From positions 1-64,000 of the forward strand of contig NZ_JBHZSG010000007.1 of assembly GCF_043642205.1 (NCBI RefSeq): 64,000 nucleotides of DNA, read 5' to 3'. The translations under genes were made by a program, and so were the position numbers. Below, piece after piece: positions 26,890 through 36,649 of the stretch. The notes under the pieces are model-generated. The model did not search any database and was not told the DNA's origin. It saw only the letters and a program-made list of their open reading frames with translations. The DNA comes from Thalassotalea_A litorea (GTDB taxonomy: Bacteria > Pseudomonadota > Gammaproteobacteria > Enterobacterales > Alteromonadaceae). How positions within the stretch are numbered: position 1 is the first letter of the stretch; each line of letters begins with the position of its first letter.

Positions 26890-26964
26890 ATGAACAATTT
26901 ATTTCTAATTCAAATTAACATTCTCGTCGTGGTGATTATTAAATCATTGCGGGAACGTTGTTGA
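26890..26964 (+). CDS. ilvL: ilv operon leader peptide
   Basis: A 24-codon frame starting ATG AAC AAT and ending CGT TGT TGA. Fourteen of its residues are Ile, Leu or Val, including ILVVVII in a row. It ends 23 bp before a strong terminator that precedes ilvG. This is the layout of the E. coli ilvL attenuator: when charged Ile, Leu or Val tRNA is short, the ribosome stalls and the terminator does not form. No strong Shine-Dalgarno site is visible. Confidence 0.9.
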   Translation: MNNLFLIQINILVVVIIKSLRERC

Positions 26965-27025
26965 GTTAGAAAAACACTAACACCACCAACCCCCCGCTTC
27001 GAAAGAACCGGGGGGTTTATTTTTT
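26965..27025 (+). terminator. ilv attenuator terminator and antiterminator
   Basis: The terminator stem is AACCCCCCG (26988-26996) with CGGGGGGTT (27009-27017), followed by tattttttt. A competing stem can form upstream: gttag (26965-26969) with ctaac (26977-26981), extendable with gttg and ccaac into the left arm. Also, gtggtg inside the leader's Val codons can pair with caccac at 26981-26986. These alternatives are what attenuation needs. Confidence 0.9.
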
Positions 27026-27157
27026 TAAGGTGTTATGAATTAAACAGTTGTTTGATGTTTCTCCGGAGACATCGGTGAGAAAATTTAGCGAGCAATTCGA
27101 TTGCTCTATTTGGCAGCCTGCAGCGACAAGCATGCAGAAAATAAACAAAGGTATCCC

Positions 27158-28861
27158 ATGACAGGCGCAGAATTACTGTTAAAAACTTTGGAGAAACACG
27201 GTGTTGATAGCCTTTTTGGTTATCCTGGTGGTGCCATTATGCCGGTTTATGATGCCCTGTATGACAGTTCAATTCGGCATTTCTTGTGTCGTCATGAGCA
27301 AGGCGCAGGTTTTGCTGCGGTGGGATATTCCCGTGCCAGCGACAAGCTTGGCGTATGTTTGGCCACTTCAGGCCCTGGCGCTACAAACCTAATCACCGCC
27401 ATTGCAGATGCGTTTTCCGATTCCGTTCCTATGCTTGCCATCACCGGGCAAGTGGCAAAAAAGGCGATGGGATCTGATGCTTTTCAGGAAGTGGATATGC
27501 TCGGCTTAAGTTTGGCTTGCACCAAGCATTGTGAGCAGGTTCAATGCGCTACTCAAATTCCTCAGGCTATTTCCCGGGCCATACACATTGCTTATCAGGG
27601 CAGACCCGGACCGGTACTCATCGATATTCCCAAAGACGTGCAAATGCAAGCACTGCAAGATGCTGAAGCCGAGCAGTTACTGAGTGAGTCGTTACATCAA
27701 CAACCGATGACGTCAAAAACTCCGGTGATTTCGTTACCGGATCAGCAAAAGCTTCAGGAACTACTTGAAGGCTCCCGTGCACCAATCTTTTATGTTGGTG
27801 GCGGTGTAGGGATGGCTGACGCGGTGACCCATTTACGTGATCTGATGGCAACGGTAAAGATTCCGAGTGTTACCACGTTAAAGGGTATCGGTGCTGTTAA
27901 CCCAAACGCTGATTATTTTCTGGGTATGCTTGGTATGCACGGTAGCAAGCCTGCCAATCTTGCCGTTCAGGAATGTGATTTGTTAATTGCATTGGGGGCT
28001 CGTTTTGATGACCGGGTAACCGGCAAGTTGGCCGAATTTGCACCCAATGCGAAAGTGATCCAGTTAGATATTGATGCCTGTGAAGTGAATAAACGCCGCG
28101 GTGTGGATTTAGCAATCGTTGCGGACTTACAGCACTCTTTGCCGGTATTTAAACAATGTTTAAGCGGCCTTCTCCCTCATATACAAATTGACGAATGGCA
28201 GCGCCGTTGCCAGCAATTGCTTACCGATTTTCCCTGGCACTATGATCACCCAGGTGAAGGAATTTATGCGCCAGCCGTATTAGCGGAACTTGGCAACCGA
28301 TTATCCGCTGCGAGTGTCACAACAACGGATGTCGGGCAGCATCAGATGTGGGCAGCTCAGCATATGACAATGCACGACCCGAAAAACTTTTTGTCTAGCG
28401 GTGGCCTAGGCACCATGGGCTTTGGCTTGCCGGCGGCGATCGGAGCGCAAATTTCCAGACCGGACGATACCGTCATTGCGGTCTGTGGCGATGGTTCTTT
28501 GATGATGAACATTCAGGAGTTGTCGACCTTAAAACGATATCAAATCCCTGTAAAAATAGTGCTCATAGATAACGCTAAACTGGGTATGGTTCGCCAATGG
28601 CAAGAGCTGTTTTTCGAGCAACGCTACAGTGAAACTGATTTAAGCGACAACCCGGATTTTGTTGCATTAGCGGCAGCCTTTGATATCAAAGCAAAATGTA
28701 TCACCACCAAGCAGCAGGTTAACGCTGCACTTACTGAAATGCTCGCGCATCAGGGCCCTTATCTATTACAGGTACGAATAGATGAAATGGACAATGTCTG
28801 GCCTTTAGTACCACCTGAAACGGCCAATCACGGGATGTTAGAGGCAAGTAACAATGATTAA
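27158..28861 (+). CDS. ilvG: Acetolactate synthase II, large subunit
   Basis: Condenses pyruvate with pyruvate or 2-oxobutyrate, using ThDP and FAD, the first common step to valine and isoleucine. 567 residues from ATG 27158, preceded by aaagg. An in-frame TTG at 27101 is rejected. Family marks are FGYPGGAIMPVYDALYD, the catalytic glutamate in RHEQGAGFAAVGY, and the ThDP motif CGDGSLMMNIQELSTL. The gene is intact, unlike the frameshifted copy in E. coli K-12. First structural gene after the attenuator; ilvM follows. Confidence 0.96.
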   Translation: MTGAELLLKTLEKHGVDSLFGYPGGAIMPVYDALYDSSIRHFLCRHEQGAGFAAVGYSRASDKLGVCLATSGPGATNLITAIADAFSDSVPMLAITGQVAKKAMGSDAFQEVDMLGLSLACTKHCEQVQCATQIPQAISRAIHIAYQGRPGPVLIDIPKDVQMQALQDAEAEQLLSESLHQQPMTSKTPVISLPDQQKLQELLEGSRAPIFYVGGGVGMADAVTHLRDLMATVKIPSVTTLKGIGAVNPNADYFLGMLGMHGSKPANLAVQECDLLIALGARFDDRVTGKLAEFAPNAKVIQLDIDACEVNKRRGVDLAIVADLQHSLPVFKQCLSGLLPHIQIDEWQRRCQQLLTDFPWHYDHPGEGIYAPAVLAELGNRLSAASVTTTDVGQHQMWAAQHMTMHDPKNFLSSGGLGTMGFGLPAAIGAQISRPDDTVIAVCGDGSLMMNIQELSTLKRYQIPVKIVLIDNAKLGMVRQWQELFFEQRYSETDLSDNPDFVALAAAFDIKAKCITTKQQVNAALTEMLAHQGPYLLQVRIDEMDNVWPLVPPETANHGMLEASNND

Positions 28862-28942
28862 TACTAAGCGATTAACGTTCGTTACATGGCATCAGCTCCC
28901 CGATTGGCGCAGTCAGAATTATTTAGCCCAGGAGTTTTACCA

Positions 28943-29203
28943 ATGACCTTGCATCATTTGAAAATTACCGCATCCGATCACGTGATGGTTGTCGAACGAT
29001 TATTGCAGGTAACCCGTTATCGGGGTTATCGTTTATGCGGCTTATCTATGGTACCCGCTGAACAAAAAAACATACTCGACATTCAACTGTCAGTAGAAAG
29101 TGACAAATCGGTGGAAAATTTAGCAAAACAATTGTTAAAAATAATCGACATCGAGCAAATAAAAGTCGAAGATCAGGGCTTGCAGACATATCAAGTCAGT
29201 TAA
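28943..29203 (+). CDS. ilvM: Acetolactate synthase II, small (ACT) subunit
   Basis: An 86-residue ACT-domain regulatory subunit, matching the 87 of E. coli IlvM. The start at ATG 28943 has ggag 8 bases upstream; a longer frame from 28886 overlaps noncoding sequence and lacks a ribosome site. VMVVERLLQVTRYRGYRLCG is the typical beta-alpha-beta opening. It stabilises the large subunit and tunes feedback; IlvM-type subunits are relatively insensitive to valine. Confidence 0.92.
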   Translation: MTLHHLKITASDHVMVVERLLQVTRYRGYRLCGLSMVPAEQKNILDIQLSVESDKSVENLAKQLLKIIDIEQIKVEDQGLQTYQVS

Positions 29204-29244
29204 GCATCCAACTGGCTTCTCAATGAATAGTTAGGAATAATGAA

Positions 29245-30171
29245 ATGGCAAAAGTAAACGCTGATCAAATTTGGTTTAACGGTGAGTTAATGCCTTGGGC
29301 AAACGCAACGGTTCATGTAATGAGCCACGGCTTGCACTACGGTACCTCAGTCTTTGAAGGGATCCGTGCATATAAGACTCATCGCGGTACCTGTATTTTC
29401 CGATTGGAAGAGCATGTCGATCGCTTGTTTGACTCTGCGAAAATCTATCGTTTGAATATTCCATTTACCCGTGAAGAGGTCATGCAGGCCTGTAAAGATT
29501 CGGTCGCACAGAATAATCTCGATTCCGCTTACTTGCGTCCTCTCGCCTTTTTAGGTGACGTGGGTATGGGACTTCGTCCACCGGTCGACGCTAACGCCGA
29601 ATTAATGATTGCTGCATTTTCATGGGAGGCCTACTTAGGTGCCGATGCATTGGAAAACGGTGTTGATGTGGGGGTTTCTTCATGGAATCGCCTGGCGCCA
29701 AACACTATGCCTACCGGAGCAAAAGCGGGTGGCAATTACTTGTCTTCACAGCTGATATCAAACGAAGCTGCGCGTCATGGTTATACCGAAGGTATTGCCT
29801 TAGATGTAAACAATTACGTCAGTGAAGGTGCTGGTCAAAACCTGTTTTTGGTTCGTAATGGCATACTGTATACACCACCTTCTACCTGTTCAATCTTACC
29901 AGGCCTGACTCGTGACACTGTGATTACGCTGGCCAAGCAAATGGGACTGGAAGTTCGTGAAGAATTAATCGCACGTGAAGCCTTATATCTTGCCGATGAG
30001 TTTTTCATGTGTGGTACAGCAACGGAAATTGTACCGGTAAGCACCGTTGACGGTATCAAAGTCGGTACCGGTAGCCGCGGTGAAATCACCCGAAAAATTC
30101 AGGATGCGTTTTTTGGCATCTTTACGGGTGAAACAGAAGATAAATGGGGCTGGCTAGCTCCGGTTAAATAA
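29245..30171 (+). CDS. ilvE: Branched-chain amino acid aminotransferase
   Basis: Last step to valine, isoleucine and leucine, with glutamate as amino donor and PLP. 308 residues (309 in E. coli). Very close match: HGLHYGTSVFEGIRAY, the PLP lysine in TGAKAGGNYLSSQLISNEAA, LDVNNYVSEGAGQNLF and FFGIFTGETEDKWGWL near the end. 41 bp after ilvM on the same strand. Confidence 0.97.
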   Translation: MAKVNADQIWFNGELMPWANATVHVMSHGLHYGTSVFEGIRAYKTHRGTCIFRLEEHVDRLFDSAKIYRLNIPFTREEVMQACKDSVAQNNLDSAYLRPLAFLGDVGMGLRPPVDANAELMIAAFSWEAYLGADALENGVDVGVSSWNRLAPNTMPTGAKAGGNYLSSQLISNEAARHGYTEGIALDVNNYVSEGAGQNLFLVRNGILYTPPSTCSILPGLTRDTVITLAKQMGLEVREELIAREALYLADEFFMCGTATEIVPVSTVDGIKVGTGSRGEITRKIQDAFFGIFTGETEDKWGWLAPVK

Positions 30172-30435
30172 CTGGCGATATAACATCGTAATTCCTGCTC
30201 GTTAATTATTTGAGCGGCATACAGGTTTGCGCATCTGGCAGAATCAAGGTTTTGTCAGATAACCTATCCTGGGCATTAAACCAATGATATAAGGCGTTTA
30301 CGTTTTATACCTTGATAAGCCAACGGTTGTAATCACCAGTTAAAAATAGGAACTCCTGTCGATGCTTGCGGTAAATAGCGTGAGCGGGTCAGAGTGCCTG
30401 CAAATAAGAATTTTACGGTTTATTAAGGATGTATT
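30172..30435. other. ilvE-ilvD spacer
   Basis: 264 bp, unusually long inside an operon. I see no terminator or leader peptide. An internal promoter for ilvDA is possible but no good -35/-10 pair stands out. Confidence 0.4.
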
Positions 30436-32295
30436 ATGCCTAAATTAAGGTCTGCAACTTCTACCCAGGGTCGAAATATGGCAGGTGCGCGCGCATTATG
30501 GCGTGCTACCGGTATGACTGACAGTGACTTTGGCAAGCCCATTATCGCTGTCGTCAACTCATTTACCCAATTCGTACCAGGCCATGTGCATCTAAAAGAC
30601 ATGGGACAGCTCGTTGCTGGCGCTATCGAAGAAGCCGGTGGTGTTGCCAAAGAATTTAATTCGATTGCCGTTGATGATGGTATTGCCATGGGGCACTCCG
30701 GGATGCTTTACTCGCTGCCATCCAGAGAGCTAATCGCCGACTCCGTCGAATACATGATTAATGCTCACTGCGTCGACGCTATGGTTTGTATTTCGAACTG
30801 TGACAAAATTACCCCAGGCATGCTAATGGCCGCGTTAAGGTTAAACATCCCTGTGGTATTTGTTTCCGGTGGCCCGATGGAAGCCGGCAAAACTAAGCTT
30901 TCCGATCAAATCATTAAACTGGATCTGGTTGATGCCATGATTCAGGGTGCCGATCCAAACGTGTCTGATGAACAGTCTGAGCAGATTGAACGTTCGGCAT
31001 GCCCAACTTGTGGTAGCTGCTCAGGTATGTTTACGGCCAATTCAATGAACTGTTTGGCCGAAGCGTTGGGCTTAGCCCAACCCGGTAATGGCTCCATGTT
31101 GGCGACCCACGCCGACCGCGAACAATTATTCTTAAATGCTGGTAAGCGCGTCGTAGAATTGGCTCATCGTTATTACCAGCAAGATGATAGCAACGCATTA
31201 CCTCGTTCTATTGCCACTAAGGCAGCATTTGAAAATGCCATGTGTCTGGATATCGCCATGGGTGGCTCCACCAATACCGTGCTGCATCTATTAGCAGCGG
31301 CTCAGGAAGGTGGCATTGATTTTACTATGGCGGATATCGACCGATTATCACGTCATGTTCCGCATCTGTGTAAAGTCGCACCATCGACTCAGAAATATCA
31401 TATGGAAGACGTGCATCGCGCTGGCGGTGTTATGGCGATTCTGGGTGAACTTGCCCGCGCTGAATTATTGGATGTATCGGTAACTAACGTTTTGGGTGTC
31501 TCTCTTGAGGAAATGCTTGCTCAATACGACATCAAACAAACTAATGATGACGCGGTTAAAGAATTTTTCCGTGCCGGACCTGCTGGTATTCGTACTACCA
31601 AAGCGTTTAGCCAGAGCTGTCGTTATCCAACGTTGGATGATGACCGGGAGCAAGGCTGTATTCGCTCAAAAGAAAACGCATTTTCCCAAGACGGTGGCCT
31701 GGCGGTATTGTTCGGAAATGTCGCTGAAAATGGCTGTATTGTGAAAACCGCAGGTGTTGATGAAGAAAATCTGATTTTTAAGGGCAAAGCCCGAATATTT
31801 GAATCTCAGGATGACGCCGTTGAGGGCATATTGGGTGGCAAAGTCGTCGAAGGCGATGTGGTTGTTATTCGTTATGAAGGTCCCAAAGGTGGTCCGGGTA
31901 TGCAGGAAATGTTGTATCCGACAACGTATCTCAAATCCATGGGGTTAGGCACCAAATGTGCGCTGATCACCGATGGTCGATTCTCTGGCGGAACCTCAGG
32001 ACTTTCCATTGGTCATGTTTCACCGGAAGCGGCATCCGGCGGAGTGATTGCTTTGATTGAAGATGGCGATGGAATCGATATTGATATTCCTAACCGTAAG
32101 ATAGATTTGTTGATTTCCGATGAAGAGCTTGCACATCGTCGTGAAGCCATGGAAGGTCGCGGTCAGAACGCCTGGAAACCAGTCGATCGTCATCGTCCCA
32201 TCAGTTATGCACTGAAGACTTACGCGATGCTTGCAACCAGTGCGGATAAAGGTGCGATTCGTAACACCGAACTGCTCGATGAATTTCAATCATAA
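30436..32295 (+). CDS. ilvD: Dihydroxy-acid dehydratase
   Basis: Dehydrates the dihydroxy acids made by IlvC to 2-oxo acids. 619 residues (616 in E. coli). Fe-S cluster cysteines appear in ISNCDKITPGML and in SACPTCGSCSGMFTANSMNC, the second being the family signature. Other marks are FAQ-type N-terminus PKLRSATSTQGRNMAGARAL and LITDGRFSGGTSGLSIGH. Ribosome site aagga 7 bases upstream of the ATG. Confidence 0.97.
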   Translation: MPKLRSATSTQGRNMAGARALWRATGMTDSDFGKPIIAVVNSFTQFVPGHVHLKDMGQLVAGAIEEAGGVAKEFNSIAVDDGIAMGHSGMLYSLPSRELIADSVEYMINAHCVDAMVCISNCDKITPGMLMAALRLNIPVVFVSGGPMEAGKTKLSDQIIKLDLVDAMIQGADPNVSDEQSEQIERSACPTCGSCSGMFTANSMNCLAEALGLAQPGNGSMLATHADREQLFLNAGKRVVELAHRYYQQDDSNALPRSIATKAAFENAMCLDIAMGGSTNTVLHLLAAAQEGGIDFTMADIDRLSRHVPHLCKVAPSTQKYHMEDVHRAGGVMAILGELARAELLDVSVTNVLGVSLEEMLAQYDIKQTNDDAVKEFFRAGPAGIRTTKAFSQSCRYPTLDDDREQGCIRSKENAFSQDGGLAVLFGNVAENGCIVKTAGVDEENLIFKGKARIFESQDDAVEGILGGKVVEGDVVVIRYEGPKGGPGMQEMLYPTTYLKSMGLGTKCALITDGRFSGGTSGLSIGHVSPEAASGGVIALIEDGDGIDIDIPNRKIDLLISDEELAHRREAMEGRGQNAWKPVDRHRPISYALKTYAMLATSADKGAIRNTELLDEFQS

Positions 32296-32426
32296 GCTCT
32301 GACGATTTTTCGATATGAGACGATGTTCAATGTTAGTTAAGGATTGGGCATCACTCTATCGAAGCGATGAAAAACGATTAACTTAAACAGTGCATCTAAA
32401 AAGATAACCACACCCCAGAGGAAGCT

Positions 32427-33989
32427 ATGGTAGTTCAGCAATCACCGGCATTGGCACAAAAAGATCAGGATCTTGCGCTTAGTTATTTGCGCAAGATTAT
32501 GATGGCGCCTGTGTATGATATCGCCAAAGAAACGGAATTAAGCTTTCTGCCTAAGATATCCGCGCAATTAAACAATCAGGTTTATTTGAAGCGAGAAGAT
32601 CAACAGCCGGTGCATTCGTTTAAATTGCGTGGCGCTTACAACAAACTGCAACAGCTTCCTCAAGAGCTGCGTCAGCATGGCGTTATTGCAGCTTCTGCGG
32701 GAAATCATGCGCAAGGATTGGCGTTGGCGGCGAAAAGTCTGGGGGTTCAGGCAACGATTGTAATGCCAATCACAACCCCAGATATTAAAGTGAACAACGT
32801 ACGGCATTTTGGTGCTGAGGTGCGGTTAATCGGTAAGAGTTTTAACGAAGCGCAGCAAGCTTGTCTGGACTTTGTCGAGAAAGAGAATAAAACCTTTATT
32901 CCCCCTTTTGACGATCCGGAAGTTATTGTCGGTCAGGGGACTGTGGGGAAAGAAATTCTCCAGCAATTAGCCGATGTGGACGCGATTTTTGTGCCGGTTG
33001 GTGGTGGCGGGCTATTGGCGGGTATTGCCGTATACGTTAAACAAATCGCCCCTCAGGTGAAAGTCATCGGCGTCGAAGCTCAGGATTCTGCGTGCTTAAA
33101 GGCGGCCTTTGATGCTGGTAAACCCGTCGATTTAGACAACGTCGGTTTGTTTGCCGATGGTGTTGCGGTAAAACGTATTGGCGAACATACCTTTGACTTG
33201 ATTTACAAGTACTGTGATGACGTGATTACGGTTAGCTCGGATGAGATTTGTGCGGCAATCAAAGAAACCTTTGAGCAAACCCGTGTGATCGCTGAACCCG
33301 CTGGCGCTCTGTCGCTGGCAGGCATTAATAAGTATTGCCAGACATCGCCGGGCAATGAGAAATTGGTTGCGATATTATCCGGCGCTAATATGAATTTTCA
33401 TAGTTTGCGTTATGTGTCAGAACGTTGTGAGCTGGGTGAGCAAAAAGAAGCGGTTTTTTCGGTTACCATTCCCGAACAAAAAGGCAGTTTCCGTCGCTTT
33501 TGTCAGACGTTAGGTGGTCGAGTAATCACCGAATTTAATTATCGGTATAGTGATGCCAATCGGGCCAATATCTTTGTTGGGATTCGCCTGTCCCATGGTG
33601 CCCAGGAAAGACGTGAATTAGTCAGTACGCTGGAAGCAAATCATTATCAGGTTCAGGATTTAACCGATAACGAACTGGCCAAACTGCATGTTCGTTACAT
33701 GATCGGTGGTGGCAGTCAAAATACCACCAATGAGCGATTATTTAGTTTTGAATTTCCGGAATATCCGGGCGCGTTGGAAAACTTCCTCAATACACTGGGA
33801 GAGCTATGGAATATCAGTTTATTTCATTATCGCAATCATGGCTCAGCATTCGGTCAGGTACTGGCAGGATTTGAGGTTGCGGATGCCGAACAACAGGAAT
33901 TCTTTGCGCATCTGCAGGATCTGGGTTACGAATGGGTAGAAGAAACCGATAACCCGGCATATCAGGCGTTTTTAAGTCAGCAACGCTAG
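32427..33989 (+). CDS. ilvA: Threonine deaminase, biosynthetic
   Basis: Converts threonine to 2-oxobutyrate and ammonia, the entry step to isoleucine. 520 residues. The PLP-dependent catalytic domain (~25-345) has the lysine in SFKLRGAYNKL, ASAGNHAQGLALAA and PVGGGGLLAGIA. Two C-terminal ACT-like regulatory domains follow (VFSVTIPEQKGSFRRFCQTL; LFSFEFPEYPGALENFL), so isoleucine feedback is expected. Last gene of the ilv operon; ribosome site gagga lies 6 bases upstream. Confidence 0.97.
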   Translation: MVVQQSPALAQKDQDLALSYLRKIMMAPVYDIAKETELSFLPKISAQLNNQVYLKREDQQPVHSFKLRGAYNKLQQLPQELRQHGVIAASAGNHAQGLALAAKSLGVQATIVMPITTPDIKVNNVRHFGAEVRLIGKSFNEAQQACLDFVEKENKTFIPPFDDPEVIVGQGTVGKEILQQLADVDAIFVPVGGGGLLAGIAVYVKQIAPQVKVIGVEAQDSACLKAAFDAGKPVDLDNVGLFADGVAVKRIGEHTFDLIYKYCDDVITVSSDEICAAIKETFEQTRVIAEPAGALSLAGINKYCQTSPGNEKLVAILSGANMNFHSLRYVSERCELGEQKEAVFSVTIPEQKGSFRRFCQTLGGRVITEFNYRYSDANRANIFVGIRLSHGAQERRELVSTLEANHYQVQDLTDNELAKLHVRYMIGGGSQNTTNERLFSFEFPEYPGALENFLNTLGELWNISLFHYRNHGSAFGQVLAGFEVADAEQQEFFAHLQDLGYEWVEETDNPAYQAFLSQQR

Positions 33990-34113
33990 TCGATTCAGTG
34001 TGAAGGAGCTTAAGTTAGGCTGTTGGGTGTGCGGACTTTGAATGGTGACGCCCATTCTAGCATCTAAAACGAGTCAGCTTGTCTGCAATGGCGCTAAGTA
34101 TTTATCTGGCCTG

Positions 34114-34368
34114 TTAGCGCTGTTCAGTTAAAGCCGCTTCCAACTCCGCTAATTTTGCTTCCATGGCTTCAAGTTTGGCGCGAGTTTTTGCCAACACCTG
34201 AGTTTGCACATCAAACTCTTCCCGAGTTACCACATCCAATTGCGCGAGCTTGCGTTGCAATACTTCTTTGGTTTTAGCTTCCAGATCTGTAGCCGCATTT
34301 TTGACTCCAGGTGGAATAGACTCGGTAATCTGCTTAGCGATTTCTTCAATTTTCTTCGGATTAATCAT
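34114..34368 (-). CDS. ubiK: Ubiquinone biosynthesis accessory factor UbiK
   Basis: An 84-residue helical protein of the YqiC/BMFP family. It opens INPKKIEEIAKQITESIPPG and ends in a long coiled coil (AKTRAKLEAMEAKLAELEAA), the standard layout. In enteric bacteria it binds UbiJ and aids aerobic ubiquinone synthesis; it also promotes membrane association in vitro. Divergent from rep across 182 bp. Confidence 0.92.
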   Translation of the reverse strand: MINPKKIEEIAKQITESIPPGVKNAATDLEAKTKEVLQRKLAQLDVVTREEFDVQTQVLAKTRAKLEAMEAKLAELEAALTEQR

Positions 34369-34550
34369 AGGGGTCTCGCTTAAAGAGGAGCGTTATTTGC
34401 CTCCTATCCTAGCAGGTAAGCCATGACTTTTTAAGTTTCGGGGGTAATTGAGGTGATATTCGCAGTATATTTGCCTATCCAGTCTTTCGACCCCGTGCGT
34501 ATTTCTGTAAAATTGCCAGCATTCAACTCACTCTTTGCAGTTCTATATTA

Positions 34551-36590
34551 ATGAAACTAAACCCTGGTCAAAATGAAGCAAAAAACTACGTCAGTGGGCC
34601 ATGCCTGGTATTAGCAGGTGCCGGTTCAGGGAAGACGGGGGTTATTTGTCAGAAAATTTCGTATTTGATCCAGGAATGTGGCTATAAAGCCCGTAATATT
34701 GCGGCGGTAACCTTTACCAATAAAGCCGCTCGGGAAATGAAAGAGCGGGTCAGTAAAATGCTGGGGCGTGATCTTACCCGTGGTTTGGTGGTTTCCACGT
34801 TTCACTCGTTGGGGTTAGATATTGTCAGACGAGAATTAAAGACCTTAGGGTTCAAACCCGGATTTACGCTTTTTGATGATCAAGACAGTCTGGCGTTGTT
34901 AAAAGAGCTTACCGCAAAGCAACTTGATGGTGACAAAGAATTATTGTCACGTCTGCAAAATAGTATTTCCAACTGGAAAAATGAGCTGATGTTGCCGGAT
35001 GTTGCGATAAAACATGCCAAAGGTGAGGAAGCCTCATTGTTTGCGCATTTTTATCAGCAATATCATCAGCATATGCGAGCATTCAATGCGTTAGATTTTG
35101 ATGACTTGATTTTAATCCCAACCTTGTTATTACGAAATTTCGAGGAAGTCAGGTTGCGCTGGCAGAAAAAAATTCAGTATCTGTTAGTGGATGAGTATCA
35201 AGACACTAACGCCAGTCAATATGAGATGGTGAAATTACTGGCGGGTGAGCGGGCGAGATTTACCGTGGTTGGTGATGATGACCAGTCTATATACTCCTGG
35301 CGCGGGGCAAAGCCGCAGAATCTGGTTTTATTGGGAAAAGACTTTCCGCAGCTCAAACTGATTAAACTGGAACAGAATTATCGCTCTTCCGGACGCATCT
35401 TAAAATGTGCCAACATTTTGATTGCCAACAATCCCCACGTTTATGACAAGCAACTATTTTCCGAATTGCAGTATGGCCCAGAATTGCGAGTGATTCGTAC
35501 CAAAAATGAAGATCACGAAGCCGAGCGTATTGCCGGTGAATTATTAGGTCATCGCTTTTTAAATAAGAGTCAGTTTAAAGATTATGCAATCTTATATCGT
35601 GGCAACCACCAATCCCGGTTGATTGAAAAGATCCTGATGCAAAACCGTATTCCCTACAAAATTAGTGGGGGTACGTCATTTTTCGCCCGCTCGGAAATCA
35701 AGGACATCATGGCGTATCTGCGATTGCTGGTAAATCCCGATGATGACAATGCATTTTTGCGAATCGTTAATGTTCCGCGCCGGGAGATCGGTCCGGCTAC
35801 CCTTGAAAAGCTGGGAACGTATGCCAATATGCGTCAGATCAGTATGTTTGCCGCAAGTTTTGAATTAGGACTAGAACAACATTTAAGCGGTCGTGGGCTG
35901 GCAAACGTACAACGCTTTACCCGGATGATGGTCGAGACCGAAGACAATGCTATGCGTGGTGATACCGGCGCTGTACTGCGTAAATTTATTCAGAATATCA
36001 ATTATGAAGATTGGTTATACGACTCATCACCGAGCGCCAAAGCCGCGGAAATGCGGATGAAGAACGTCACCCAGCTATTTTCCTGGGTCACGGACATGCT
36101 GGAAGGGACCGATATGGATGAACCTATGACCTTGCCGCAAGTGGTTACTCGGTTGACATTACGCGATATGATGGAGCGAAATGAAGAAGAAGAAGAATCT
36201 GATCAAGTGCAGTTAATGACGTTACATGCGTCCAAAGGGCTTGAGTTTCCTTATGTGTACCTGATTGGTATGGAAGAAGGTATGCTGCCCCACCAAACCA
36301 GTATTGATGAAGACAATGTTGAGGAAGAAAGGCGTCTGGCATACGTTGGTGTTACACGAGCTCAGCGCGAACTCATTTTTACCTATGCCAAAGAACGTCG
36401 TCAGTATGGTGAGCTGATCCATACGGAACCATCTCGATTCTTGTATGAAATGCCACAGGATGATTTGATATGGGAACAGGGTGGCGAGAAGCGTCAATCG
36501 GCGGAAGAAAAGCAAAAAACCGGCCAAGCTGGCGTGGCGGGTTTGCGGGCGATGCTAGCGGCGAAAAAAACCGACGCTGGCGCTAAATAA
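34551..36590 (+). CDS. rep: ATP-dependent DNA helicase Rep
   Basis: A 679-residue superfamily 1A 3'-to-5' helicase (673 in E. coli) that clears proteins from DNA ahead of replication forks. Motif I is AGAGSGKTGVICQKI, motif II VDEYQDTN, motif III VVGDDDQSIYSWRGA, motif IV LEQNYRSSGRIL, motif V MTLHASKGLEFPYVYL and motif VI EEERRLAYVGVTRAQ. It begins LNPGQNEAKNYVSGPCLVLA as Rep proteins do. The same rep-ilv proximity exists in E. coli. Confidence 0.96.
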   Translation: MKLNPGQNEAKNYVSGPCLVLAGAGSGKTGVICQKISYLIQECGYKARNIAAVTFTNKAAREMKERVSKMLGRDLTRGLVVSTFHSLGLDIVRRELKTLGFKPGFTLFDDQDSLALLKELTAKQLDGDKELLSRLQNSISNWKNELMLPDVAIKHAKGEEASLFAHFYQQYHQHMRAFNALDFDDLILIPTLLLRNFEEVRLRWQKKIQYLLVDEYQDTNASQYEMVKLLAGERARFTVVGDDDQSIYSWRGAKPQNLVLLGKDFPQLKLIKLEQNYRSSGRILKCANILIANNPHVYDKQLFSELQYGPELRVIRTKNEDHEAERIAGELLGHRFLNKSQFKDYAILYRGNHQSRLIEKILMQNRIPYKISGGTSFFARSEIKDIMAYLRLLVNPDDDNAFLRIVNVPRREIGPATLEKLGTYANMRQISMFAASFELGLEQHLSGRGLANVQRFTRMMVETEDNAMRGDTGAVLRKFIQNINYEDWLYDSSPSAKAAEMRMKNVTQLFSWVTDMLEGTDMDEPMTLPQVVTRLTLRDMMERNEEEEESDQVQLMTLHASKGLEFPYVYLIGMEEGMLPHQTSIDEDNVEEERRLAYVGVTRAQRELIFTYAKERRQYGELIHTEPSRFLYEMPQDDLIWEQGGEKRQSAEEKQKTGQAGVAGLRAMLAAKKTDAGAK

Positions 36591-36649
36591 CTGGCGAATA
36601 ACGTTTATATTCCTGCAGCTGGTTAACAAGGCTTCTACTTTGCTAGCAT

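Noticed and set aside
27101..27157. N-terminal extension of ilvG from a TTG
   Set aside because: Family alignment and the aaagg ribosome site favour ATG 27158.
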